From positions 1 to 64,000 of the forward strand of contig NZ_JAGUCO010000021.1 of NCBI RefSeq assembly GCF_018271995.1: a DNA stretch of 64,000 bases, in the 5' to 3' direction. Both the position numbers and the translations under genes were made by a program. The stretch is from Carboxylicivirga linearis. Lineage in GTDB: Bacteria > Bacteroidota > Bacteroidia > Bacteroidales > Marinilabiliaceae. The stretch's first letter is position 1. Each line of letters opens with the position of its first letter. Shown here one piece after another: positions 26,864-36,093 of the stretch. Under the pieces are notes generated by a model that had not been told where the DNA came from, did not search any database, and worked only from the letters and a program-made list of their open reading frames with translations.

Positions 26864-28204
26864 ATGAATCAAGAACCTAACATTATTGCAGCCATCGATA
26901 TTGGTACCACAAAGATTGTTGCCATTGTAGGACGTAAAACGGAAGAAGGAAAGCTTCGGTTGTTGGGCATGGAGCAAGTGCCATCAATAGGTGTGAAGCG
27001 TGGAGTTGTATTGAATATTGATGAAACAGTAGCTTCCATTAAGAAGGTTATAGCTAAAATTGAGCAGAAACTGGATATTACCCTTACCGAAGTGTTTGTA
27101 GGTATTGCAGGTCAACACATCAAAAGTATGAGAAACCGCGCCTATCGTTTTATCGAGAATGGTTTTGAAATTAACCAGCGCGATGTTGACCAGCTATTTG
27201 ATGATAACTATAAAATTCCGGTGGATGCAGGCGAAAAAATCATGCATGTTATTCCGCAAGATTATATTGTGGATAATGAAACCGGCGTAAAGAACCCGGT
27301 AGGTATGTCCGGACGACGATTGGAAGGTAATTTTCATATCGTACTGGGGCGTATTGCATCTGTTAAAAACATTGAGAAGTGTATACATAGAGTGGCATTG
27401 CAACTTAACGACTTGATTCTTGAGCCGCTAGCATCTTCAAAAAGTGTATTGACCGAAGAAGAAAAAGAAGCCGGAGTGGTACTGGTCGACATTGGTGGTG
27501 GTACAACTGATGTGGCTGTGTTTTACGATGGCATAATTCGTCATACAGCAGTTATTCCTTTTGGAGGCAATGTTGTTACTTCAGATATTAAAGAAGGCTG
27601 TTCAGTACTTTACAAACAGGCAGAATCATTAAAAGTACAATTTGGTTCGGCAATTGGCGATAGCGCTCGTGAAGATATGGTGGTAACCATTCCGGGTGTT
27701 GCTGGTTGGGAGCCTAAAGAAATATCATTTAAAAGTCTGGCATACATTATTCAGGCTCGAATGGAAGAAATCATCGATTACATCCTGTTTCAGATAGAAA
27801 GTTCAGGTTGCTACGATAAGCTGGGAGCTGGTATTGTGCTTACTGGCGGAGGATCGTTATTAAAAGATTTGCCTCAATTAATGAAGTACCGAACTGGACT
27901 GGATGTACGAATGGGATTACCTGATCGTTTTGTAGAAGGTGATTTGCCCGAAATGGCTCATCTGCCTAACTTTTCTACCAGTATTGGTTTGGTCTTAAGT
28001 GCAATGGAGCGTCCAAAGCGTAAAATTATCGAACCTGAGTTGTTTGGTGATGTAGAACCTAGGAATGAAAAGAACCAGGCTAAAAATAATGTAAAGCGCG
28101 AGAAGCCTAAGAAAGAAAAAAATAGCTACATGACCGGAAACCTGTTTAGTGGTTTGCAGAAAAAGATAGAAACCATCTTTGATGAGAAAGATGTTGAAAT
28201 GTAG
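26864..28204 (+). CDS. ftsA: Cell division ATPase FtsA
   Basis: 446-residue actin-like protein: phosphate-1 motif AAIDIGTTKIVAIVG (about 9-23), SHS2-type 1C domain (about 80-165), phosphate-2 VLVDIGGGTTDVAVF (about 205-219), adenosine motif VLTGGGSLLKDL (about 325-336). The tail is lysine-rich and ends with a short amphipathic segment (NLFSGLQKKIETIFDE), consistent with the membrane-targeting helix that tethers FtsZ. Four bases after ftsQ, 21 before ftsZ. Confidence 0.95.
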   Translation: MNQEPNIIAAIDIGTTKIVAIVGRKTEEGKLRLLGMEQVPSIGVKRGVVLNIDETVASIKKVIAKIEQKLDITLTEVFVGIAGQHIKSMRNRAYRFIENGFEINQRDVDQLFDDNYKIPVDAGEKIMHVIPQDYIVDNETGVKNPVGMSGRRLEGNFHIVLGRIASVKNIEKCIHRVALQLNDLILEPLASSKSVLTEEEKEAGVVLVDIGGGTTDVAVFYDGIIRHTAVIPFGGNVVTSDIKEGCSVLYKQAESLKVQFGSAIGDSAREDMVVTIPGVAGWEPKEISFKSLAYIIQARMEEIIDYILFQIESSGCYDKLGAGIVLTGGGSLLKDLPQLMKYRTGLDVRMGLPDRFVEGDLPEMAHLPNFSTSIGLVLSAMERPKRKIIEPELFGDVEPRNEKNQAKNNVKREKPKKEKNSYMTGNLFSGLQKKIETIFDEKDVEM

Positions 28205-28225
28205 AGTTGATTAAAAAGGACGGAA

Positions 28226-29716
28226 ATGAGTGAAGATTTGATGAATTTCGATATACCTCAGGATAATTCCTCAATCATTAAAGTAATTGGTGTTGGAGGA
28301 GGTGGAAGCAATGCCGTCAACTACATGTATGGTTTAGGTATCAAAGATGTAAGTTTTGTGGTGTGTAATACCGATGCTCAGGCATTAGAGAATAGTCCTA
28401 TTCCTGTAAAAATTCAGTTGGGCGAGTCACTTACTGAAGGACGTGGTGCCGGTAACCGCCCGGACAAAGGACGTGAGGCCGCCATTGAAAATCTGGAAGA
28501 TGTAGTTACAGTATTAGAAAATAATACAAAAATGGTATTTGTTACTGCCGGTATGGGTGGAGGAACAGGTACCGGAGCAGCACCTATTATAGCCCAAAAA
28601 GCTAAGGAATTAGGCATTTTAACTGTGGGTATTGTTACCATTCCGTTTCGCTTTGAAGGAAAATTACGAATCAATCAGGCATTGGATGGCATTGCCGAAA
28701 TGGAAAAGAATGTTGATTCGTTGTTAATCATCAATAATGAAAGGTTGCGGGAGATGTTTGGCGATTTAAAATTGTCGAATGCTTTCTCAAAGGCCGATGA
28801 TGTTTTGGCTACAGCAGCTAAAGGTATTGCTGAAATAATTACGGTTCATGGCTATATAAACGTCGACTTTGCCGATGTTGAAACAGTAATGAAAAATAGT
28901 GGTGTGGCTATTATGGGATCGGCTTATGCTGAGGGAGCAACACGTGCTATAGATGCCATACAGGCTTCGTTGGAGTCTCCTTTATTGAATAATAATGATA
29001 TTAGAGGAGCGAAAAATATACTGCTTAATATTACGTCGGGTAGCGATGAAGTTACCATGGATGAGGTAGGTGAGATTACCGATTATGTGCAAGATGTGGT
29101 GGGCGAAAGTGCTTCTATCATTTGGGGTACAGGTAATGATGATACAATGGAAGGACAGGTTTGTGTAACCATTATAGCTACCGGTTTTGTGTCCGGACAG
29201 CTGATTGAGCATCAGGAAAAAAAGAAAGAAGAAGCCGTTACTCGTTTTTCACTGGACGAAAATGGTGATATTATTGATAGTCAAAAAGAAGAACCGACTG
29301 CTTTTGAATTGGATGATGAAGAGAGTGAAAGGGTGATTGATTTTGAGTTAATCGAAAAGCAAAAGCAACAACGAATAGAAAAGTATTATAAGCCTATTGT
29401 TCCGCAAGCTAATAAATCACCCGAGGTTGAGAAGTTTCAGTTGGATGATACCTTTGAAAGTGCTGGCTCTATAGAGCAAAATAATGCCTATGGCTATCGA
29501 AGAATTCAGCTTACTCAGGAGGAGATGGAAGATGAGCGTATGATAGAGCAATTAGAAAATGTTCCTGCCTATAAACGCAAGCAGATGGGCGAAGGTAATC
29601 CTAAGCCTGAAGTGAAGCAACAATCGCAGGTGAGTCGATTCTCTTTATCAGATGATTCAAAGAACGGACCGCGCATTAGTCGCGATAATCCATATTTACA
29701 TGATAATGTTGATTAA
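28226..29716 (+). CDS. ftsZ: Cell division GTPase FtsZ
   Basis: 496-residue tubulin homologue. N-terminal VIGVGGGGSNAVNYM (about 20-34), the GTP signature GMGGGTGTGAAP (about 109-120), NVDFADVETVM T7 region (about 211-221) with catalytic aspartates. The GTPase core ends near 325, followed by a long acidic, glutamine-rich linker and the terminal peptide ISRDNPYLHDNVD, the position of the FtsA-binding tail in Bacteroidota. It is longer than E. coli FtsZ because of the linker. yqeY follows 11 bp later. Confidence 0.97.
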   Translation: MSEDLMNFDIPQDNSSIIKVIGVGGGGSNAVNYMYGLGIKDVSFVVCNTDAQALENSPIPVKIQLGESLTEGRGAGNRPDKGREAAIENLEDVVTVLENNTKMVFVTAGMGGGTGTGAAPIIAQKAKELGILTVGIVTIPFRFEGKLRINQALDGIAEMEKNVDSLLIINNERLREMFGDLKLSNAFSKADDVLATAAKGIAEIITVHGYINVDFADVETVMKNSGVAIMGSAYAEGATRAIDAIQASLESPLLNNNDIRGAKNILLNITSGSDEVTMDEVGEITDYVQDVVGESASIIWGTGNDDTMEGQVCVTIIATGFVSGQLIEHQEKKKEEAVTRFSLDENGDIIDSQKEEPTAFELDDEESERVIDFELIEKQKQQRIEKYYKPIVPQANKSPEVEKFQLDDTFESAGSIEQNNAYGYRRIQLTQEEMEDERMIEQLENVPAYKRKQMGEGNPKPEVKQQSQVSRFSLSDDSKNGPRISRDNPYLHDNVD

Positions 29717-29727
29717 ATAATAAGAAA

Positions 29728-30177
29728 ATGAGTTTAGAAGTAACACTTAACAATGATATTAAAGAAGCCATGAAGGCAAAAGACCGTGTGCGTCTCGAAG
29801 CTTTACGTGGTGTGAAAAAAGAAGTTCTGGAAGCTAAAACGGCTAAAGGTGGAGGTGGTGAACTGGATGATACAGCCATTGTAAAAATTATTCAAAAAAT
29901 GGTGAAGCAGCGTAAGGATGCAGCAGCATTATATAAAGAACAAAATCGTGAGGATTTAGCTGAAAAAGAATTGGAAGAAGTGGTAGCTATTTCGGGTTAT
30001 TTACCAGCTCAAATGAGTAAAGACGAGCTAACTGCAGCTGTGAAGGCAATTATTGAAAAAACAGGTGCTACCTCGATGAAAGAAATGGGAAAAGTAATGG
30101 GTGTTGCATCTAAAGAATTAGCTGGTAAAGCGGATGGAAAAGATATTTCTGCAGTAGTTAAAGAGCTGTTAGGATAG
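29728..30177 (+). CDS. GatB/YqeY domain protein
   Basis: 149 residues covering one YqeY domain, the helical domain also found at the C terminus of GatB (amidotransferase) and bound to tRNA there. Recognisable parts: LNNDIKEAMKAKDRVRLEALRGVKKEV at the start and the MGKVMGVASKELAGKADGKDISAVVKELL end. The free-standing protein is common in bacteria, but its function is unproven. Last gene of the dcw transcript, ended by a hairpin terminator 25 bp downstream. Confidence 0.9.
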   Translation: MSLEVTLNNDIKEAMKAKDRVRLEALRGVKKEVLEAKTAKGGGGELDDTAIVKIIQKMVKQRKDAAALYKEQNREDLAEKELEEVVAISGYLPAQMSKDELTAAVKAIIEKTGATSMKEMGKVMGVASKELAGKADGKDISAVVKELLG

Positions 30178-30201
30178 TATCAGTTTATATTATAGTAAGA
30201 G

Positions 30202-30233
30202 CCGGGTTCTGCATCGAATCCGGTTTTTTTTTG
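30202..30233 (+). terminator. Terminator of the dcw-yqeY operon
   Basis: CCGGGTTC and GAATCCGG (one G-T pair) with a six-base loop, followed by nine T. Confidence 0.85.
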
Positions 30234-30550
30234 TGAAAAAAATACCAATATGGCTTAATTATTCCTTTATGGTTTATAGAGCTGGTTACATATGGTGTAG
30301 AGGTATCTCTATAATGTTAAGAGGTGGTTATATGGGCCATAAAGGTATCTGTATAGTTTATAAAGGTAGTTACATAAGTCATAAAGGTATCTCTATAATG
30401 TCTAGAGATAGTTTTATAAGCTTTAAAGGTATTTGTGTCGGCTTTAAAGGTAGTTACATAAGTTATAAAAGTATCTCTATGGTGTTTAGAGATGGTTTTA
30501 TCGGCATTGAAGATATCTATATAGCTTATAAAACTAGTTACATAAAGTAA
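30233..30550 (+). CDS. Possible 105-residue heptad-repeat protein (doubtful)
   Basis: The tandem repeat keeps one frame open for 105 codons. The translation is a seven-residue repeat of pattern aromatic/Ser/Cys, Ile, x, x, Lys/Arg, Gly/Asp, Ile/Ser/Gly, for example YISHKGI-SIMSRDS then FISFKGI-CVGFKGS. I do not recognise it. Against coding: the GTG start overlaps the terminator T-run, no promoter or ribosome site is visible, and a 21-bp repeat without stops stays open automatically. For coding: no frame-breaking change in fifteen units, and the substitutions keep the hydrophobic/basic alternation. An ATG at 30269 is an alternative start. If made, it would be a small basic beta-like or membrane-binding repeat. 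Confidence 0.25.
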   Translation: MKKIPIWLNYSFMVYRAGYIWCRGISIMLRGGYMGHKGICIVYKGSYISHKGISIMSRDSFISFKGICVGFKGSYISYKSISMVFRDGFIGIEDIYIAYKTSYIK

Positions 30551-30574
30551 AAAGGTGGTCTCTGTAAGTTTTGG
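30260..30574 (+). repeat. Hierarchical tandem repeat: fifteen 21-bp units in 84-bp super-units
   Basis: From 30260 the sequence runs in strict 21-bp register for about fifteen units with no insertion or deletion. A typical unit is GGTAGTTACATAAGTTATAAA (30449). Units four apart are the most alike: 30302, 30386 and 30470 share GGTATCTCTATAATG-type starts; 30281, 30365, 30449 and 30533 share GGTTACATA/AGTTACATA; 30344, 30428 and 30512 share GGTATCTGTATAG-type starts. So four different 21-mers form an 84-bp super-unit present about three and a half times. The last unit (30554) is decayed. This is the content of the only non-genic stretch over 300 bp (30178-30634), along with two terminators. Confidence 0.9.
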
Positions 30575-30583
30575 TGCGGATAC

Positions 30584-30613
30584 AAAAAAAGCAGAGCTGT
30601 AAACTCTGCTTTT
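30584..30613 (-). terminator. Terminator of ppiD and its operon
   Basis: AAAGCAGAG and CTCTGCTTT pair across CTGTAAA. The seven A at 30584-30590 form the U-run for the minus-strand transcript. Confidence 0.85.
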
Positions 30614-30634
30614 AATATATAGGATTGATTAATT

Positions 30635-32695
30635 CTAGTAAAATTTAATTCTATTATCATCAATGCTTGCATTCTCTCTTATAACCTGATATGCTTGATA
30701 TGCTTTATAAGAACTGGTTTGTGCCAATTGAGATTTAGCAGCCTCAACATTGGTTTCTTCAGTAGTAACTGTTGTTACTTTCACAACAAAAACACCGTTA
30801 TTTCCAGCAACAGGAGTGCTTACTTCACCTTCTTTGGTGGTAGTAGCAACAGCAACTAATGCTGGTTCAACACCTGCTCCAGGAACCTGGTATGAAGCGA
30901 ATGTGATGTCGCTTGCCGACTGAACTTCAGTATTGGTTGCAGAAGCAAGAGCATTCAAATCATTTCCTTGTTTCTTGCTCTTTAAATCAGCAATGATCAT
31001 ATCAGCTTTTTTCTTGTTTCGTAACTGACGCTCGATAGAAGACTTAACAGAAGCCAATGTTTGATATCCTTCTTCTTTAATTCCTGTTAAGAAACCAATC
31101 ACATATTCATCTCCAAATTCAAAAATGTCAGACATGTCATGGATATCAGCTTCGAAAGCCCAGCGGATCATTTCTCTTGAGCCATCCATGTTAGAAACAT
31201 TGCGGTCTGTTTTACGAATATTACGTCCGTAACGTTTTATTAAATTCTCACTTTGAATGCTTTCGTTGAACTTTTCGTAAGTTTTGTTTTGAGAAGCAAA
31301 CTTAGCCGCTTGTGCGTAAACTTGTTGGTTTGTTTTTGAGCTATAAGCAACTTTACGATCCAAAGTAGCAATATTGTATTTTGTAACTGGTTTTCCTTTA
31401 TCCTGTATATTGATAATGTGTGTACCAAATTGAGACTGAACTTTTACAATATCACCTTTTTTACCGTTGAAACAAGCATCGTTAAAAGGTTTAACCATTG
31501 TTCCTTCGTTAAACCAACCTAAGTCTCCACCGTTGATAGCAGAACCCGGATCTTCAGAATTAGCACGAGCTATTTCAGCAAAATTAGCACCACCTTTTAC
31601 AAGGTTAAATAAACTGTCAGCTACAGTAGGGTCTTTCAATAAAATATGACGAGCTTTAACTGAGTCAGGAATTTGCTTAACGTCAACTAAACGAGTTAAC
31701 TTATAAGTTTCACCTTCCTGATAAGGACCGTACACTTCTCCAACTTGAGCACCACTAACAAAATCCTGTAGTTTAGAACTAAGTTGCTCAATTTTCCAGT
31801 TACGCTCTACATGCTCTGTTTCAGAGTTCATTTTAACGTATTGTACCGCATCAGTTTCTGGATTTGAAAACTCTGCTTTAGCATTTTTAATCCACTCTAA
31901 GGTTGCTTCTTTATCTTCGTCAGAAGGCTTTACTTCAAATGAAACATATTCTACCTCACGAGTAGCATCTTGCTTGTAGTTTTCAATATTTGAATTGTAG
32001 TAATCCTTAATTTCGCTGTCAGAAACAGTGATGGTTGAGTCAGGAATGGTAGCGTAACGCTTTACAATAAAATCGAAATCAACAACAGCTTTTTTAGCTT
32101 CGGCTTCAGCTTTTGCTTGTGCAGTTGTTACATACATACCTTTTGAAATCAGGTCGCTGTATTTTTTCATCAAACGCTCATTCTTGATTTGTTTCTCCAG
32201 AAACATCCAAAAGAATTGTGCACTTGGATCTGCGTCTTTTTGTCTTAAGAAATTAATTACCTGCTGCTTATCAAACATTCCTGTTTGAGGGTTAGTAAAC
32301 ATTTGGCGAATTTGAGGATGTACATTTTTTCCTGTTGCCATGTCAAAGATTTCATCAGATGTTACGTGAATGCCAAGATCTTCATACTTTTCATTCATAA
32401 TAACGTCTTGTACCATCTGATTCCATGCTTGTTCTCTGATCTGGTAAGAAGTATTCTCATCCATTGCAGAAGAACGTGAATTCAGTTTATAGTAATCTTC
32501 TAATTCAGTTAAATAAGCCTGATATTCAGGTAATGATACGGTGGTTCCGTTTATTTCCGCAATTTCCATTTTGCTACTTCTAAACATTGAACCTCCTGAG
32601 TTCATTAAGTCTCCCAACAAAAAGGCAGCCATACCGACTCCGATCACAACGATCACTAAACCGGCTTTGCTCCTAATTTTCTCTAATGTTGCCAT
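30635..32695 (-). CDS. PpiD/SurA-type peptidyl-prolyl isomerase, membrane anchored
   Basis: 686 residues. One N-terminal membrane helix (about 12-31), a SurA-N-like chaperone region (about 40-230), a parvulin (PpiC) domain at about 340-440 with VKARHILLKDP, GGDLGWFNEGTMVKPFNDACF and FGTHIINIQDKG, and a long C-terminal chaperone-like part. This is the PpiD layout: a periplasmic foldase held in the inner membrane that helps outer-membrane and secreted proteins fold. It lies 112 bp downstream of the hemolysin-family gene and may share the coaX-lptC transcript or have its own promoter. Confidence 0.9.
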   Translation of the reverse strand: MATLEKIRSKAGLVIVVIGVGMAAFLLGDLMNSGGSMFRSSKMEIAEINGTTVSLPEYQAYLTELEDYYKLNSRSSAMDENTSYQIREQAWNQMVQDVIMNEKYEDLGIHVTSDEIFDMATGKNVHPQIRQMFTNPQTGMFDKQQVINFLRQKDADPSAQFFWMFLEKQIKNERLMKKYSDLISKGMYVTTAQAKAEAEAKKAVVDFDFIVKRYATIPDSTITVSDSEIKDYYNSNIENYKQDATREVEYVSFEVKPSDEDKEATLEWIKNAKAEFSNPETDAVQYVKMNSETEHVERNWKIEQLSSKLQDFVSGAQVGEVYGPYQEGETYKLTRLVDVKQIPDSVKARHILLKDPTVADSLFNLVKGGANFAEIARANSEDPGSAINGGDLGWFNEGTMVKPFNDACFNGKKGDIVKVQSQFGTHIINIQDKGKPVTKYNIATLDRKVAYSSKTNQQVYAQAAKFASQNKTYEKFNESIQSENLIKRYGRNIRKTDRNVSNMDGSREMIRWAFEADIHDMSDIFEFGDEYVIGFLTGIKEEGYQTLASVKSSIERQLRNKKKADMIIADLKSKKQGNDLNALASATNTEVQSASDITFASYQVPGAGVEPALVAVATTTKEGEVSTPVAGNNGVFVVKVTTVTTEETNVEAAKSQLAQTSSYKAYQAYQVIRENASIDDNRIKFY

Positions 32696-32807
32696 TCCTT
32701 ATTACTTATAATTATTGTCTTTTTTCAAAATAGGTTACGAATATACAAAAAACATGGTATTATGCATTCCGAGTATGGTTGTTTATGCTAATAAAGTTGT
32801 AAACACT

Positions 32808-34073
32808 TTATTGCGAAGAAATCAAAACCTTTACTAATTCAATACGAGCGTTGGTTGCTTCCATTATTTGAAAGGTAAAACTACCAATGGTAATGACGTC
32901 ATTTACCTCGGGTATTGACTTATTATGCGTTAAAATTAATCCGGCAATGGTTTCGTATTCATCCGAGGTTGGTAGGTTAATATCGTATTTCTCGTTAAGG
33001 TAATCAATCTCTAATCGAGCCGAGAATACATATTCGTTGGAGTTGATTTGCTGTTCTATAAATTCAGAAATATCATGCTCATCGTCAATTTCACCAAATA
33101 TTTCTTCCAGAATATCTTCTAAGGTTACCACTCCTGCAGTACCTCCAAATTCATCAACCACTAAAGCAATACTTTTATGTTCTTTTGTAAATAATTCCAA
33201 AACCTTGTTTGCTGTCATGGTTTCCGGAACGATGGAAATAGGGCTTACGCAGTTTCTGAGTTTCTTTGGTTTCTTAAAAAGTGATGAAACATGCACGTAG
33301 CCAATGATGTTGTCTATACTGTCTTTATAAACTAATATTTTAGATAAGCCTGTTTCAATAAATTTAGCTCTTAAAGGTTCCATCTCTTCTTGTACTTCAA
33401 TAGCTTGAAGATCGGTGCGAGGAACAGTACAGTCACGAATCTTTAACTTTGAAAAATCTAAGGCATTTTTCAGGAGCTTTATTTCATGTGATGAATCATC
33501 TTTTTTATCAATCTTTTCATTGTGCTCAGTTAATAAGTTATCTAAATCAACTTTACCCAACATCCATTGAGGCTTTGGCTGAGCATTTTTTGAGCGAAGA
33601 ATAACCTTAATAACTATATCGGAAAGCCACATAGTAAATCTACTTATGGGATATAGAATTACGTAGAAGAAAAGTAGTGGTATTGCAAAAATATTCAGTA
33701 ACATGGTTGGATGTATCCTGAATAATGTCTTAGGCAGAAATTCAGCCGTTATTAAAATTATTAATGTTGACAGCGATGTTTGAAGAAGTAAGATGCCACT
33801 GTCGGAATCGGTAATATGTAGTTTTATAAATGGCTCTAATAAATCAGCCATCTGTAAACCATAAATAACCAAAGCTACATTGTTACCTACTAAGATAGTT
33901 GAAAGAAATACACCTGGATTTTGAACAAAGCGATCAATGATACGGGCAGGAAAAGGATACTTTTTTTTGTTAAGCTCCAAAAGTAGTTTGTTGGAGCTGA
34001 AAAAAGCCATTTCGCAACCCGAAAAAAAGGCTGAAAATACTAAGGTTAGTAAAATAATAGTGTAGCTATTCAT
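32808..34073 (-). CDS. CorC/HlyC-type hemolysin family protein (DUF21-CBS-CorC)
   Basis: 421 residues: DUF21 (CNNM) membrane domain with about four helices (1-150, beginning TIILLTLVFSAFFSGCEMAFFSS), a CBS pair (about 205-335, with VPRTDLQAIEVQE and LVVDEFGGTAGVVTLEDILEEIFGEIDDEHD), then the CorC_HlyC domain (about 345-420). Proteins of this layout act in magnesium or divalent cation efflux; a hemolysin function is historical. In gliding Bacteroidota the related GldE has the same layout, but no gld gene is nearby. It starts 40 bp after lptC. Confidence 0.88.
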   Translation of the reverse strand: MNSYTIILLTLVFSAFFSGCEMAFFSSNKLLLELNKKKYPFPARIIDRFVQNPGVFLSTILVGNNVALVIYGLQMADLLEPFIKLHITDSDSGILLLQTSLSTLIILITAEFLPKTLFRIHPTMLLNIFAIPLLFFYVILYPISRFTMWLSDIVIKVILRSKNAQPKPQWMLGKVDLDNLLTEHNEKIDKKDDSSHEIKLLKNALDFSKLKIRDCTVPRTDLQAIEVQEEMEPLRAKFIETGLSKILVYKDSIDNIIGYVHVSSLFKKPKKLRNCVSPISIVPETMTANKVLELFTKEHKSIALVVDEFGGTAGVVTLEDILEEIFGEIDDEHDISEFIEQQINSNEYVFSARLEIDYLNEKYDINLPTSDEYETIAGLILTHNKSIPEVNDVITIGSFTFQIMEATNARIELVKVLISSQ

Positions 34074-34112
34074 TTAAGCAATGCGACTTTTCAGTATGAA
34101 AGATAGAAAAAA

Positions 34113-34706
34113 TTAATTGGAACCATCATCCTCAAATTCCATTTCGCCACTAACATCTCGTATTTCCCAATTGTCCATGTTTTGATCAGAGTCAAAGCCA
34201 ACTCCCATAATGACATCATCTTCACTTGTGATTTTTACGAATTTATCGGAGTAGATGATTTCTTTCTTCATATCCCAAAATAATTGTTCGGTATTTAGAA
34301 TTTCATTCTTCTCGCTTACTGCTTCAACATCATTATTAAGTTCCCAAAGATCCTCTTTTTCGTGATAGATCGCGTGCTTACATTTTATTTGTCCCCTAAC
34401 CACTCCGTTAGGCTTATAGGTTATAAAATTTAATCCCTCTGGAAACTCCATACGAGCTTCTTCTTTTGGGTAAGTGAAATGTTTCAGCTCAGGAGTAAGA
34501 AGTCGCCTTTCAACTCGTCCCGAATCCGTTATGACTGATTCTAAATTGCGATACATCAGAGTTGGCAGTTCTTCTCTGTTACTAATTTCATGTATCTCTT
34601 CGGGTTTGTTAGCTGTACATGAGTACATAAAAACACAAACAGCAAGCAGTACAATACTGCTTGCTGAATATATGTTTTGAATACTATTTTTTATAAAAGG
34701 TATCAA
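34113..34706 (-). CDS. lptC: LPS export periplasmic protein LptC, lipoprotein-type
   Basis: 197 residues. The N terminus has a hydrophobic segment ending in a lipobox-like YSC (Cys30), so it may be lipid-anchored rather than held by the usual helix. The rest is a beta-rich LptC/OstA-like domain: PTLMYRNLESVITDSGRVERRL..., HFTYPKEEARMEFPEGL, WELNNDVEAVS...LNTEQLFWD and DVIMGVGFDSDQNMDNW, the last being the characteristic G-x-G-x-D-x-D segment. LptC passes LPS from LptFG to LptA. The gene follows the TPR gene by 4 bp, within an envelope operon. Confidence 0.86.
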   Translation of the reverse strand: MIPFIKNSIQNIYSASSIVLLAVCVFMYSCTANKPEEIHEISNREELPTLMYRNLESVITDSGRVERRLLTPELKHFTYPKEEARMEFPEGLNFITYKPNGVVRGQIKCKHAIYHEKEDLWELNNDVEAVSEKNEILNTEQLFWDMKKEIIYSDKFVKITSEDDVIMGVGFDSDQNMDNWEIRDVSGEMEFEDDGSN

Positions 34707-34710
34707 ATTT

Positions 34711-36072
34711 TTATTTTTTAGCTCTTACTGTAGTTTGAGCGTTTATCCAACCACCTAACTTATAAGCTTCACCTTCTTTCAGGTTGCGGAAGAAAATTTC
34801 TTCGTTACCTGGGAAGTATTGTGAATACATTACAATTAGATCATTAGCTTTGGCTGCAGATTCAGCATCAACTGATTTTGCTTTAATAAATTGATCAACA
34901 GCTGCCCAATAAGCAGTTTTGTGTTCAAATTCATCAGAACCGAAGTTGTTAGCAGCAGCAGCATAAGCTTTACCAATCATCATATAAGGCTCTCCCCAGT
35001 CTGGACGAAGGGCAATAGCTTTATTGGCTTCAGCACGAACAGCGGCAAATTGTTTTTGTGAAAGATAAATAATAGATAAGTAATTGTGATACTTAGCTTT
35101 TGTATTAGTATCTTCTTCCAATTCAACAGCTTCTTTACCGTACTGGATGGCTTTCTCTAAATCGTTTGTTTTAAGGTACATTTGCATTAAACCGAAGGCC
35201 GATGATGAAGATGGCTCGATATTGTGCAAGTGTTCAGATGACTTGTAGAATAAGTCAGATTCCGTACAGTCACCTCTCGCTAATAAACGATTCACTCTTT
35301 TTAACCAGTCCAGGTCTTCAGTATGATCTGGTAACTGAGGGCCAAAAATGCTGGCTAGTGTTTCGCAATCAGCTGCTCCACTCTGAGCAAATAATCCTTC
35401 AACCTGATTTTTTAACTCTCCAAGTTTGTCTTTAATAGCTTGTTTTGAAGTAGCATCTTGTTGTTTTTCCAAAATGTTAGATACTTCAAGGTAAGTATTA
35501 ACTAATTCTTCACCAGAAGTAGCGCCAAGCTTGTAAGTGTTAATAGTACTAACCATATAAGATAAAAGTACGGCAGCTTGTGTTTTTGTTTTGCGTTCAG
35601 CAACAGAAGACTTTAATAAAGCCTGAGCTTCTTTTACAACCTCTGAATCGTCTCTTTTGAAAGTAAGCATTGCAACTGCTTTCTTACCGTTGATGTACGA
35701 AGTTGGATACCTGCTATGATCTCCAAAGTATTGAATTCTTTGATCATAAACTTTCATCAATAGTTGATAAAGTTCTTCTTTTTTAGTAGCATCTTTTTCC
35801 TTCTTCAACATGGTTTGAACCATTTTTTCTCCATCAGAATAAAGACGGCTTGTTGAAACTGGGCATTCATTAAATGCTATTTCCCAATATGGAAAAGCTT
35901 CCTTGAAGTTTTTTTGCTTATAGTATTCAGAATACAACGAAAGGTTTTCCATGCATCTAATGCTATCTTCTCCGTGTCCAAATTTGGACCCATCTTCAAC
36001 TCCCTTTTGTGCAAATGTTGCAGTGCTTAATAGCAATGCTGTAATTAATAATGTAGTAATTTTCATTGGCAT
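34711..36072 (-). CDS. Exported tetratricopeptide-repeat protein
   Basis: 453 residues with a cleavable signal peptide (about 1-21, ending ATFAQ). The N-terminal half is helical; TPR-like repeats are clearest at about 285-420, for example SAFGLMQMYLKTNDLEKAIQYGKEAVELEED, YHNYLSIIYLSQKQFAAVRAEANKAIALRPDWGEPYMMIGKAYAAA. It likely scaffolds a periplasmic or outer-membrane complex. It lies between the barrel gene and lptC in an order I recognise as conserved in Bacteroidota, so a link with LPS or outer-membrane protein transport is reasonable but unproven. Confidence 0.8.
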   Translation of the reverse strand: MPMKITTLLITALLLSTATFAQKGVEDGSKFGHGEDSIRCMENLSLYSEYYKQKNFKEAFPYWEIAFNECPVSTSRLYSDGEKMVQTMLKKEKDATKKEELYQLLMKVYDQRIQYFGDHSRYPTSYINGKKAVAMLTFKRDDSEVVKEAQALLKSSVAERKTKTQAAVLLSYMVSTINTYKLGATSGEELVNTYLEVSNILEKQQDATSKQAIKDKLGELKNQVEGLFAQSGAADCETLASIFGPQLPDHTEDLDWLKRVNRLLARGDCTESDLFYKSSEHLHNIEPSSSSAFGLMQMYLKTNDLEKAIQYGKEAVELEEDTNTKAKYHNYLSIIYLSQKQFAAVRAEANKAIALRPDWGEPYMMIGKAYAAAANNFGSDEFEHKTAYWAAVDQFIKAKSVDAESAAKANDLIVMYSQYFPGNEEIFFRNLKEGEAYKLGGWINAQTTVRAKK

Positions 36073-36093
36073 GGTATTGCGGTTTATCTTTAA

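Noticed and set aside
30260-30574. CRISPR array
   Set aside because: Repeats are directly adjacent and degenerate with no unique spacers; no cas genes are nearby.
32808-34073. GldE (gliding motility) assignment for the CorC-type protein
   Set aside because: Same layout, but no other gld gene is nearby and the neighbours are lptC and ppiD, the usual place of the generic hemolysin-family gene.
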